A stretch of 14,862 nucleotides of DNA from SIG440 sp045645905 (lineage in GTDB: Bacteria; Bacillota; Clostridia; Monoglobales; Monoglobaceae): contig JAZRJT010000001.1 in the NCBI GenBank assembly GCA_045645905.1, positions 1 to 14,862 of the forward strand, in the 5' to 3' direction. The notes below the pieces were generated by a model that was given only the letters and a program-made list of their open reading frames with translations, was not told where the DNA came from and made no database searches. Positions 7,231 to 13,569 of the stretch are shown in pieces (the first letter of the stretch is position 1; each line of letters begins with the position of its first letter). The position numbers and the translations under genes are program-made.

Positions 7231-7662
7231 ATGAATGTCAGCCTTAAAAAACTAATTGGTCAATATGTTTATAAAGACACAGAAGATGAGCCTTGGGGAA
7301 GAGTAAAGGGAATATCTTTTGCAGACGAGGGTGACAGAATTTCTTCTATCACCTTGGAAACTCTTAGTCTTATACCCTTAAGTAGCTCTGTTCCTATTAA
7401 TGAAATTTTAGATGACGGTGGAAAAAAACTTATTTTGCAATCAGAGATATCCGTAAGTAGAGGAATAGACAACTTAATGGATAGTAAAATTTCGAAGGCG
7501 GTATATAAAAACGGCAAATACAGCAAAATAAAGGATATGAGATTTGATTTTGAAACCGGTGAAATAACCGATGTTATTATAGGGAAAGGGGCCTTCCGCA
7601 GAGGTGAAAAAATAGCCGTAAATAAAATGTATATAAAAGAAAATACAATTTATATAGAATGA
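7231..7662 (+). CDS. Double PRC-barrel-like protein
   Basis: This 144-residue soluble protein is built of two similar halves. The first, about residues 5-75, opens LIGQYVYKDTEDEPWGRVKG; the second, about 82-144, contains SKAVYKNGKYSKIKDM and ends IAVNKMYIKENTIYIE. Both read like the small beta-barrel PRC domain: a residue pair leading into a G.V.gi turn, acidic loop, then an I-rich strand. PRC-barrel proteins such as the YlmC/YmxH type occur in sporulating Firmicutes, but I cannot assign a function. The ATG at 7231 is chosen because GAAGGG lies 10 bases upstream. An earlier in-frame ATG (7192) falls inside the SASP terminator. It is followed after 14 bases by a 53-residue gene, probably cotranscribed. 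The position next to a SASP suggests a sporulation role. Confidence 0.7.
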   Translation: MNVSLKKLIGQYVYKDTEDEPWGRVKGISFADEGDRISSITLETLSLIPLSSSVPINEILDDGGKKLILQSEISVSRGIDNLMDSKISKAVYKNGKYSKIKDMRFDFETGEITDVIIGKGAFRRGEKIAVNKMYIKENTIYIE

Positions 7663-7676
7663 AGGGAGGAACTAGT

Positions 7677-7838
7677 ATGGGAAATTTTTCTTTGGGACTT
7701 ATGGTAGGAACAGTTATTGGTGCCAGTATGATAGTTGCTGTTCATCCAATGAATAAGCGGGCTATGCGCAGAGCATATCACCGCGCAGGCAGAATTATGA
7801 ATAAGATGAATAATACAATCCACGATTGGACTTGCTGA
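7677..7838 (+). CDS. Small hypothetical protein with one membrane segment
   Basis: This 53-residue protein has a strong ribosome binding site (GGGAGGA, 6 bases before the ATG). Residues 5-22 form one glycine-containing hydrophobic helix (SLGLMVGTVIGASMIVAV). A basic, amphipathic tail with three methionine/arginine-rich turns follows (NKRAMRRAYHRAGRIMNKM). The pattern resembles short YtxH-like or similar single-span proteins, with the tail facing the cytoplasm, but I do not recognise the family. It is the second gene of a likely two-gene unit with the PRC-barrel-like protein and is closed by the strong terminator at 7841. Confidence 0.72.
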   Translation: MGNFSLGLMVGTVIGASMIVAVHPMNKRAMRRAYHRAGRIMNKMNNTIHDWTC

Positions 7839-7840
7839 AT

Positions 7841-7895
7841 AAATAGAATAAATGCTCGCCTAAATTTTAGACGAGCATTTATTCTATTTATTTTT
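7841..7895 (+). terminator. Strong terminator after the 53-residue gene
   Basis: An 18-bp perfect stem joins AAATAGAATAAATGCTCG (7841-7858) and its complement (7872-7889). A smaller stem (CTAAA/TTTAG) lies in the loop, and a five-T run follows on the plus strand. The right arm contains the stop codon of the convergent spoIVB gene, so the structure may also end that transcript. Confidence 0.88.
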
Positions 7896-8960
7896 CTCTG
7901 CACCTGCTAACATGTTTTCGGTAAAAATTCCATATCCTTTTGTTGGGTCATTTACAAAAACATGTGTTACTGCGCCCACAAGTTTATTGTTTTGGATAAT
8001 CGGACAGCCGCTCATTCCCTGAACGATGCCTCCGGTTTTATTAAGCAGTTTTTTGTCGGTAATTTTTATTATCATATTTTTTGATGATGTATCATTTGTT
8101 GGAATAATACGAACAATTTCAATGTCAAATTTTTCTATAAGGTTGCCTTCAATATTTGCCAGAATATATGCAGGTCCTGTTTTGACCTCTTCTTTTTCAG
8201 CTATAAAAACCGGTTGATGTGACAACACGAATTCATTGTTAACCGTGCCGCATATACCGCCTGAATGGTTTTGTATTATATTACCAAGACACTTGCTGTC
8301 TTCCGAAAAAATACCATTAAGCTCACCGGGAGAGCCTTTTTCACCTTTATCTACGGAAACTATTGTTGAGCTTAAAATTTCGCCGTTGCTGACTTCAATA
8401 ATATTGCCGGAGTCTGCATCACAGATGCCGTGGCCTAAAGCTGCAAAGAATTTAGTTTCAGGATTATAAAAGGTAATTGTTCCTATTCCCGATGCCGCAT
8501 CTTTTACCCATGCACCAATTTTAAATTGTCCATCCTCAGATGAAGCTTGTGGCAGAACAGTTGTATTAATTGTTTTGCTGTCACGGAATAGCGTAATGGA
8601 AGAAGATGCTCCATTTGATTTTTTAATTGCTGCGGATAATTCCGAAACATTGCTGATAGGTTCGTCATTAAAGAATTTTATAATGTCACCAGCCTTGATG
8701 CCTGCGTCCTTTGAAGGCGATGAGCTTTTGCCGTCTTCACAGAAAATGTCAGAAAGTCCAATAACAATTACTCCGTCTGACTTTAGTGTTACACCGACAC
8801 TTTTGCCACCGGGAATAACCATTGTTTGCTTTGCTGACAATGAAACAGGTACTGCATCACTTAAATTGAATAAATTATATTCTGATTGTGCTGACAAAGT
8901 TGCAACCGAAAGGAAAAGTGAGAAAATCAATGGAAAAAACAGTTTTTTTCCCGGCTTCAT
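7884..8960 (-). CDS. spoIVB: SpoIVB serine peptidase
   Basis: This 358-residue forespore-secreted peptidase (family S55) cleaves SpoIVFA to release sigma-K activation in the mother cell during sporulation. An N-terminal membrane/signal segment (about 6-24) is followed by a PDZ domain (about 50-140, with DAGIKAGDIIKFFNDEPI). The peptidase domain follows, with ALGHGI (H177), D302 in ITDKK and S317 in GMSGCP. The H-D and D-S spacings (125 and 15) match the triad I recall for the Bacillus protein (127 and 15). The last conserved block, VTHVFVNDPTKGYGIF, is also intact. The protein is somewhat shorter than the Bacillus homologue. A GGAAGGGAG ribosome binding site precedes the ATG. In many sporeformers spoIVB sits directly before spo0A; here they are 4.6 kb apart and in opposite orientation. 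Confidence 0.94.
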   Translation of the reverse strand: MKPGKKLFFPLIFSLFLSVATLSAQSEYNLFNLSDAVPVSLSAKQTMVIPGGKSVGVTLKSDGVIVIGLSDIFCEDGKSSSPSKDAGIKAGDIIKFFNDEPISNVSELSAAIKKSNGASSSITLFRDSKTINTTVLPQASSEDGQFKIGAWVKDAASGIGTITFYNPETKFFAALGHGICDADSGNIIEVSNGEILSSTIVSVDKGEKGSPGELNGIFSEDSKCLGNIIQNHSGGICGTVNNEFVLSHQPVFIAEKEEVKTGPAYILANIEGNLIEKFDIEIVRIIPTNDTSSKNMIIKITDKKLLNKTGGIVQGMSGCPIIQNNKLVGAVTHVFVNDPTKGYGIFTENMLAGAEKNK

Positions 8961-8976
8961 ACAGTCACTCCCTTCC

Positions 8977-9007
8977 TAAGCCGAGGGGAGTAATTTCTCT
9001 CGGCTTA
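8977..9007 (-). other. Hairpin in the spoIVB leader
   Basis: TAAGCCGAG (8977-8985) and CTCGGCTTA (8999-9007) are perfect complements, with wobble pairs extending the stem inwards. In the minus-strand transcript the hairpin ends just upstream of the GGAAGGGAG ribosome binding site without covering it. No T tract follows, so it is not a terminator. It may stabilise the mRNA or tune translation. Confidence 0.55.
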
Positions 9008-9035
9008 ATTAGTTTGTCACAAATAGGAGTAATTA

Positions 9036-9042
9036 TAGTATG
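9036..9042 (-). promoter_or_regulatory. Candidate sigma-F/G-type -10 of spoIVB
   Basis: The minus strand reads CATACTA (complement of 9036-9042), identical to the sigma-G -10 consensus as I know it, about 75 bases before the start codon. No good -35 is visible at 17-18 bases, because that region is the T tract of the neighbouring terminator. Expression of spoIVB in the forespore is established in Bacillus. Confidence 0.45.
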
Positions 9043-9058
9043 AAAAAGATATATGTAT

Positions 9059-9091
9059 ATTAAAAAAAGACCATTGTGGTCTTTTTTTAAT
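9059..9091. terminator. Terminator of the Asn-rich gene
   Basis: Fifteen complementary bases on each side (9059-9073 with 9077-9091) enclose a 3-base loop. The stem core is GACCA/TGGTC flanked by runs of seven A and seven T, so it can act in both directions. It lies 11 bases past the stop of the minus-strand Asn-rich gene and just before the spoIVB promoter region. Confidence 0.82.
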
Positions 9092-9101
9092 ACAATTTAC
9101 A

Positions 9102-9218
9102 TTATCTGTTATTGTTGTTTTCGTTATTTTTGTTGTTATTGTTGTTATTGTTGTTCTTATTGTTTTCGTTACGGTTATTCTGGTTTTCCTTGTTCTGATT
9201 TTCTTTGTTGTTTGACAT
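9102..9218 (-). CDS. 38-residue asparagine-rich protein, probable spore protein
   Basis: This very short gene encodes 38 residues, 24 of them asparagine, with the rest almost all Lys, Glu, Gln and Arg. It begins MSNNKENQNKENQNN and ends in further Asn runs before NNNNR. It has no hydrophobic segment and should be soluble and disordered. Three points support a real gene: an AAAAAGGAG ribosome binding site 10 bases before the ATG, a near-consensus sigma-G promoter upstream (9274-9304), and a strong terminator right after the stop. The first five residues equal those of the SASP at 6933. It may be a minor spore protein, a gamma-SASP-like storage protein, or a disordered spore-core component; no family is recognised. 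Biased composition makes homology hard to judge. Confidence 0.7.
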   Translation of the reverse strand: MSNNKENQNKENQNNRNENNKNNNNNNNNKNNENNNNR

Positions 9219-9273
9219 TGTTAAAGCACTCCTTTTTAATTTTAAAAATTTCTTTTGAGATTTTTCTCATCAA

Positions 9274-9304
9274 TAGTATTGGATTGAACTGAAAAAAATA
9301 TTCA
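9274..9304 (-). promoter_or_regulatory. Forespore (sigma-G-like) promoter of the Asn-rich gene
   Basis: On the minus strand, TGAATA (complement of 9299-9304) is a perfect -35. It is followed by 18 bases and AATACTA (complement of 9274-9280), which differs from the CATACTA consensus only in its first base. Spacing is that of sigma-G promoters. The predicted start leaves a leader of about 50 bases before the start codon at 9218. Confidence 0.68.
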
Positions 9305-9336
9305 TTTTGTTTCAAAAAAATTTTTTTTGCATATTA

Positions 9337-9345
9337 TGATATAAT
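9337..9345 (+). promoter_or_regulatory. Possible extended -10 of the GerQ-like gene
   Basis: TGATATAAT (9337-9345) is an extended -10 without a recognisable -35. It would start transcription almost at the ribosome binding site (AAAGGAG, 9351-9357), giving a leader of about 15 bases. The overlapping CATATTATG could instead be a mother-cell sigma-E/K -10, which would suit a coat gene. The evidence does not decide. Confidence 0.35.
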
Positions 9346-9366
9346 GAATGAAAGGAGCTGGTAGCA

Positions 9367-9888
9367 ATGAGAAAATTCGGAACAACTAAAAAAAATCCAA
9401 ATCCACCCTGGCCAAACCAGCAATCTGCTGTTATTGTTCCCCCTGGGTCCAATACTAAGGCGGTAGGTCTTGCAGGACAGAAAGCGTATGAAATGCCCCG
9501 TGAAATGATGGACAAAGCTATGCAAAGCTCTGCAAACAATGCTGTGGTTGTAGAGGAAGATGAAAGAGGAATTCGTCGTGATCCGATTATGGGCAATATG
9601 CCGGTCAGACAAATGCAGCAAAATCCGCAAAGACAAAGCAGTAATAATATGACTATAGGCAGTATGTGCGGAAATATGGGAGTTGCAGGTTACCTGTGCG
9701 GTCAGATAGGAAAATATGTTAAGCTGGAATTTTTATTTGGCGAAAACACACATATGGAAAAGTCAGGCGTACTTCGGCAGGTTGGTAAGGATTTTGTTGC
9801 AATACAGGAAAATGGAACAAATAATATTATTGTATGTGCCACAAATAAAATAAAGTTTATAAACATATACGAACACGACTGGCAGTAA
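9367..9888 (+). CDS. GerQ-like spore coat protein
   Basis: This 173-residue protein has a flexible, Pro/Gln/Asn/Met-rich N-terminal half (about 1-105) and a compact C-terminal domain (about 110-173). The C-terminal domain begins LCGQIGKYVKLEFLFG and continues with ENTHMEKSGVLRQVGKDFVAI, then a strand ending IKFINIYEHDW. That order (GK then beta strand, an aromatic/charged ENT turn, a GVL-xxxGKDF strand pair, a closing F strand) is what I associate with the GerQ family of spore coat proteins, which are transglutaminase-crosslinked in Bacillus and needed for proper germination. The glutamine- and lysine-containing N-terminus would suit crosslinking. The ATG at 9367 has AAAGGAG 9 bases upstream. 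The gene is divergent from the Asn-rich gene and monocistronic. Family membership is read by eye and could be wrong. Confidence 0.6.
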   Translation: MRKFGTTKKNPNPPWPNQQSAVIVPPGSNTKAVGLAGQKAYEMPREMMDKAMQSSANNAVVVEEDERGIRRDPIMGNMPVRQMQQNPQRQSSNNMTIGSMCGNMGVAGYLCGQIGKYVKLEFLFGENTHMEKSGVLRQVGKDFVAIQENGTNNIIVCATNKIKFINIYEHDWQ

Positions 9889-9893
9889 AACAT

Positions 9894-9931
9894 AAAAACA
9901 ATAGAAATTTTTTAATTTCTATTGTTTTTTT
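9894..9931 (+). terminator. Terminator of the GerQ-like gene
   Basis: Sixteen bases (9894-9909) pair with 9914-9929 around a TTTT loop; the stem is AACAATAGAAATT-type followed by a run of seven T. The T tract lies within the -35 region of the following promoter. Confidence 0.85.
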
Positions 9932-9950
9932 ATGTGTATAATAGTATAAT
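9922..9950 (+). promoter_or_regulatory. Candidate promoter of the permease-murT-gatD operon
   Basis: TTGTTT (9922-9927), 17 bases and TATAAT (9945-9950) form a sigma-A-type promoter; a second TATAAT sits at 9937-9942. The -35 overlaps the tail of the preceding terminator. It is the only good -10 before the operon. Confidence 0.5.
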
Positions 9951-10005
9951 AGGTCATAAATAAAATGTTTTTGCTTGATTGCAAGCTAGAAAAGGAGATA
10001 TTTTT

Positions 10006-11277
10006 ATGATTCCCGCAATTATACTTTTTGTTGTAACCTACATTCTTATACTTACCTTTAGCAAGTATCGAACATATATTGCCCTTGCATCAGGTGCAAT
10101 ATTTGTTTTGACGGGTATGCTTCCTGTCTCGGATTTGCTTTCATCGATTGATTTTAATGTTTTGCTTATGATTATCGGAACAATGGGTCTTGTATCTTTG
10201 TTCACCGAGAGTAAAATGCCGGCAATGCTTGCCGATATGGTTATGGAGAAGGTTCCTGATGTGAAGTGGGCGGCGGTTTCTCTTGCTTTGTTTGCAGGCA
10301 TAATATCGGCTTTTGTTGATAATGTTGCAACGGTGCTTATGGTTGCACCAATTGCTCTTGCTATATGCAAAAAGCTTGACACCAACCCCATACCGTTTAT
10401 AATTGCTATTGCTGTTTCGTCTAATCTTCAGGGTGCGGCGACCCTTGTGGGAGACACCACGGCAATTATGCTTGGTTCGGCTCTGGATATGAGCTTTCTT
10501 GATTTTTTCTGGTATAAAGGCAGACCAAGTATATTTTTTGCTGTAGAGCTTGGTGCTGTTTTGTCAGCACTTATCCTTCTTTTTATATTCAGAAAAGAAA
10601 ATGCACCAATTCCCAAAAGGGATGAACGTGCCAAAGTGACGGATTTTGTTCCTACAGTACTTCTTGTAATGGTGCTTGTGCTTCTTATTGCCGCATCGTT
10701 TATACCTGTTAAACCTGATATCACCAACGGGGCAATATGTTGTGTTTTGCTTTTAATCGGTCTTGTGTATACAGTAATAAAAAAGAAAACCTTTTCAGCC
10801 GTGGTTGCACCTCTTAAAGAAATAGATTTTCAGACAATCGGAATTCTTGTTGGAATATTCCTTATGATAGGCGGTATATCCGCGATGGGTGTTATTGATG
10901 CACTGGCAAATCTGCTTGCACAGACGGGTGGAGGAAATGTTTTTGTATTGTATACTGTGATTGTTGTTGCATCTGTTATTATTTCGGCATTTATTGATAA
11001 CATACCGTATGTTGCAACAATGATTCCTGTAATTGCCGGAATTGCAACGACACTTAATATTGACGCAACACCGCTCTATTTTGGATTGCTTTCAGGTGCA
11101 ACCCTGGGCGGAAACTGTACACCTGTTGGTGCATCAGCTAATATTACAGGAATCGGTATTCTGAAAAAAGCCGGCTATACAGTAAAGAACGGCGATTTCT
11201 TTAAAATCGGAATTCCGTTTACGGCAGCAGCGGTGATTCCTGCATATATTTATATCTGGATAATGTACGGAATATAA
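10006..11277 (+). CDS. ArsB/NhaD-type anion permease (SLC13-like)
   Basis: This 423-residue polytopic membrane transporter of the ion transporter superfamily that includes ArsB, NhaD and CitMHS has roughly 10-12 hydrophobic segments in two related halves. Each half has an AFxDNxxxVATxxxP motif: SAFVDNVATVLMVAP near residues 102-116 and SAFIDNIPYVATMIP near 328-342. Each is followed by a glycine/alanine-rich hairpin with TxxGDT or NCTPVGASANI (near 145 and 370), the substrate-binding re-entrant loops of the family. Possible substrates are arsenite, Na+/H+ exchange or a dicarboxylate, and sequence alone does not choose. No arsR or arsC gene is nearby, which weakens an arsenite role. The ATG at 10006 has AAAAGGAGAT upstream. 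It is followed after 22 bases by murT, probably in the same transcript. Confidence 0.82.
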   Translation: MIPAIILFVVTYILILTFSKYRTYIALASGAIFVLTGMLPVSDLLSSIDFNVLLMIIGTMGLVSLFTESKMPAMLADMVMEKVPDVKWAAVSLALFAGIISAFVDNVATVLMVAPIALAICKKLDTNPIPFIIAIAVSSNLQGAATLVGDTTAIMLGSALDMSFLDFFWYKGRPSIFFAVELGAVLSALILLFIFRKENAPIPKRDERAKVTDFVPTVLLVMVLVLLIAASFIPVKPDITNGAICCVLLLIGLVYTVIKKKTFSAVVAPLKEIDFQTIGILVGIFLMIGGISAMGVIDALANLLAQTGGGNVFVLYTVIVVASVIISAFIDNIPYVATMIPVIAGIATTLNIDATPLYFGLLSGATLGGNCTPVGASANITGIGILKKAGYTVKNGDFFKIGIPFTAAAVIPAYIYIWIMYGI

Positions 11278-11299
11278 TAACTCAAAAGGAGAACAAAAA

Positions 11300-12637
11300 A
11301 TGAGAAAAATTATTGCAATATGGGCGGCAAAGCTCTCCGCAATTGCCGGCAGACTTTTGGGAAAGAATTCTTCTTCTGGTCCGGGAACTATTGCACTTAA
11401 AATATGCCCCGATATTATTGAAAAACTGAAGGGAAACATAAAATATAAGGTTATTGTCACCTGCGGTACAAATGGTAAAACAACAACAAATAATTTGATT
11501 TACAGCGCCCTTACACAAAGCGGATACAAAGTTTTATGCAATAATCTTGGTGCAAATATGTTAAGCGGTGTTGCAACGGCTTTTGCACTTAGATGCAACT
11601 GGTTGGGAAAGTTCAGGGCAGATTATGCCTGTCTTGAAGTTGATGAGGCATCAACAGTCCGTGTTTTTGAACATATAAAGCCTGATTTTGTTGTAATCAC
11701 CAACCTTTTTCGCGACCAGATTGACCGTTATGGCGAAGTTGATATGACAGCGGCACTGATAAAGAAGGCTCTTGATAAGTCGGATGAGCCCACACTTATC
11801 CTTAATGGAGACGACCCTGTTACCGCTGCCTTTGGTCATAATTATAAAAATGCAATTTATTTTGGTATAGGCGAAAAGGTTTTGCCGCAAAATGATGATA
11901 CAAAAGAGGGAAGATACTGCGTATTATGCGGAGCAGAACAAAAATATAATTATTTTCACTATAATCAGTTGGGTGATTATTACTGTACGGAATGTGACTA
12001 TAAGCGTCCTGTTCTTGATTTTGAAGCAAAAAATGTAAATTTAACAAACGGACTGAAATTTACTGTTGGCGATGTGCCGATTGAACTTAATTACAGAGGT
12101 TTTTATAATATATATAATGTTCTTGCAGTATATGCAGTTATGAACAGTATTGGAATAAAATATGATACATTTAAAGCCGCTTTAGAGGAGTACAAGCCTC
12201 AGGTGGGCAGAATGGAAGAAATCAATCTGGGCAAGCCTGTTATTCTTAATCTGGCAAAGAATCCCGCAGGGTTTAATCAGGCAATCGCAACAGTTTTGCA
12301 AGACCCGCGAAAGAAGGATGTTATTTTTGCTGTAAATGATGCTGCAAGTGACGGACAGGATGTTTCGTGGCTTTGGGATGTTGATTTTGATAAAATTGTA
12401 CACGAAGGACTTAATACTGTTTCGATTTCGGGTGTAAGACTTTATGACCTTGCTCTGAGGTTTAAATATTCAGATATCAATGTCGATTATTTGTCATCTG
12501 ATATGCGTGCATTGATACAGAATTGCCTTGAAAGTGATGCCGAGGTATGTTATGCCCTTGTAAATTATACCGCACTATTCGGTACAGAAAAGATTATGCT
12601 TGACATAAAGAAAGAACATGAAAGGGGAACAAAATAA
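11300..12637 (+). CDS. murT: Lipid II isoglutaminyl synthase, MurT subunit
   Basis: This 445-residue Mur-ligase-like subunit works with GatD to convert the D-glutamate of lipid II to D-isoglutamine, using ATP and glutamine-derived ammonia. The Mur ATP-binding loop is GTNGKT (56-61). A zinc-ribbon insert with four cysteines (C207, C210, C229, C232) follows, as in Gram-positive MurT. The C-terminal DUF1727 domain carries NLAKNPAGF (317-325) and the DGQDVSWLWDVDF block (351-363), where the family's catalytic aspartate lies. Length is normal. AAAAGGAG precedes the ATG. The stop overlaps the gatD start by one base, pointing to translational coupling and one complex. Amidation affects peptidoglycan crosslinking and lysozyme resistance. 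Confidence 0.95.
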   Translation: MRKIIAIWAAKLSAIAGRLLGKNSSSGPGTIALKICPDIIEKLKGNIKYKVIVTCGTNGKTTTNNLIYSALTQSGYKVLCNNLGANMLSGVATAFALRCNWLGKFRADYACLEVDEASTVRVFEHIKPDFVVITNLFRDQIDRYGEVDMTAALIKKALDKSDEPTLILNGDDPVTAAFGHNYKNAIYFGIGEKVLPQNDDTKEGRYCVLCGAEQKYNYFHYNQLGDYYCTECDYKRPVLDFEAKNVNLTNGLKFTVGDVPIELNYRGFYNIYNVLAVYAVMNSIGIKYDTFKAALEEYKPQVGRMEEINLGKPVILNLAKNPAGFNQAIATVLQDPRKKDVIFAVNDAASDGQDVSWLWDVDFDKIVHEGLNTVSISGVRLYDLALRFKYSDINVDYLSSDMRALIQNCLESDAEVCYALVNYTALFGTEKIMLDIKKEHERGTK

Positions 12638-13371
12638 TGAGCAAATACAGTTTGACAATTACACATTTATACCCTGACCTTCTTAATCTTTATGGTGATA
12701 AAGGTAATATTGAATGTATGAAAAAAAGGTTAGTATGGAGGGGTATTGACGCAAAGGTATGTGAGTGTACTGTTGATAATCCTGAAATAAATTTTGATGA
12801 TACTGATATTCTTGTTCTTGGCGGAGGAACTGACCGCGAAAATGAACTGGTACGCAGTAATTTAATGAAAATAAAAGGTGAAATACTGAAATATGTCGAA
12901 GGCGGTGGAACCCTTCTTGCGCCCTGTGGCGGTTTTGAGCTTTTGGGAAAATATTGTCAAAAAGGTAAAATGAAGACCGAATGTTTAGGAATTCTTGATA
13001 TTCATACTGATATTCCTGACAACAATTCCCGTCTTATAGGAAATATTGTAATTAAGTGTCAGGATATCGAAACCCCGATTGTAGGGTTTGAAAACCACGG
13101 AGGAAGAGTTGATATAGGCAATCATATGCCTCTCGGCTCGGTTTTAAAAGGGTTTGGCAATAATGGAGAAAGCGGTTATGAAGGCGTAATATATGAAAAT
13201 GTTTATGCAACATATCTGCATGGCCCTTTGCTTCCTAAAAACCCCCAGTTGTGCGATATAATTCTTAAAGGTGCATTAAAGAATAAATATAGTGATTTTG
13301 CAGAACTTGCACCACTGGATGATGAACTTGAAAAGCTTGCAAACAGCTATATGGTGAATAAATTTTTATAA
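12637..13371 (+). CDS. gatD: Lipid II isoglutaminyl synthase, GatD glutamine amidotransferase
   Basis: This 244-residue class I (CobB/CobQ-like) glutaminase subunit hydrolyses glutamine and channels ammonia to MurT for amidation of lipid II. Motifs: N-terminal ITHLYPDLLNLYGDKGN (8-24), as in GatD; an LVLGGGTDRE strand (about 59-68); the nucleophile in APCGGFELLG (C97); and the catalytic histidine in YLHGP (H195). The start overlaps the murT stop (TAATG), so the two are made in equal amounts by coupled translation. A GGGG-type ribosome binding site lies within the end of murT. No hairpin terminator was found right after the gene; the next promoter is that of spo0A. Confidence 0.94.
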   Translation: MSKYSLTITHLYPDLLNLYGDKGNIECMKKRLVWRGIDAKVCECTVDNPEINFDDTDILVLGGGTDRENELVRSNLMKIKGEILKYVEGGGTLLAPCGGFELLGKYCQKGKMKTECLGILDIHTDIPDNNSRLIGNIVIKCQDIETPIVGFENHGGRVDIGNHMPLGSVLKGFGNNGESGYEGVIYENVYATYLHGPLLPKNPQLCDIILKGALKNKYSDFAELAPLDDELEKLANSYMVNKFL

Positions 13372-13415
13372 ATTTCTGCAAAATATCTTTTTAATGACGT
13401 TTTACAGACATAATA

Positions 13416-13463
13416 GGTATGGATACCACATATTGTGACATATGGCGACGTCTACCACAATAT
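13416..13463. promoter_or_regulatory. Palindromes and repeats upstream of spo0A
   Basis: The palindrome GGTAT-GG-ATACC (13416-13427) is followed by an inverted repeat, ATATTGTG (13430-13437) with CACAATAT (13456-13463). TACCACA occurs directly twice (13424-13430 and 13453-13459). The cluster lies 37-84 bases upstream of the spo0A -35, an activator or repressor position. I found no Spo0A-box (TGTCGAA) in it. It could also be a hairpin in the gatD mRNA tail. Confidence 0.45.
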
Positions 13464-13499
13464 CTAATAAAAAAGTTGGAAGAAATTGTAAAAAACTAC

Positions 13500-13528
13500 T
13501 TGACAAATTTGTAATAGTTAGTTATAAT
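13500..13528 (+). promoter_or_regulatory. Consensus sigma-A promoter of spo0A
   Basis: Perfect TTGACA (13500-13505), 17 bases and perfect TATAAT (13523-13528) form a full-consensus vegetative promoter. Transcription would start about 35 bases before the ATG. No clear second (sigma-H) promoter was found. Confidence 0.85.
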
Positions 13529-13569
13529 CTAACCATAATTGGAAAATTTAGTAAAAAGGAGCTACAATT

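Noticed and set aside
8575..8979. Long plus-strand frame antisense to spoIVB
   Set aside because: No ribosome binding site, and the opposite strand encodes an intact SpoIVB with its full catalytic triad.
9111..9176. Trinucleotide microsatellite (GTT/ATT repeats)
   Set aside because: It is explained by the Asn codons (AAC/AAT) of the minus-strand gene; not a separate repeat element or CRISPR.
9053..9292. Plus-strand cysteine-rich reading frame resembling a coat or metal-binding protein
   Set aside because: The cysteines come from reading the GTT/ATT repeats of the minus-strand Asn-rich gene on the opposite strand; there is no ribosome binding site, and the frame runs through a terminator.
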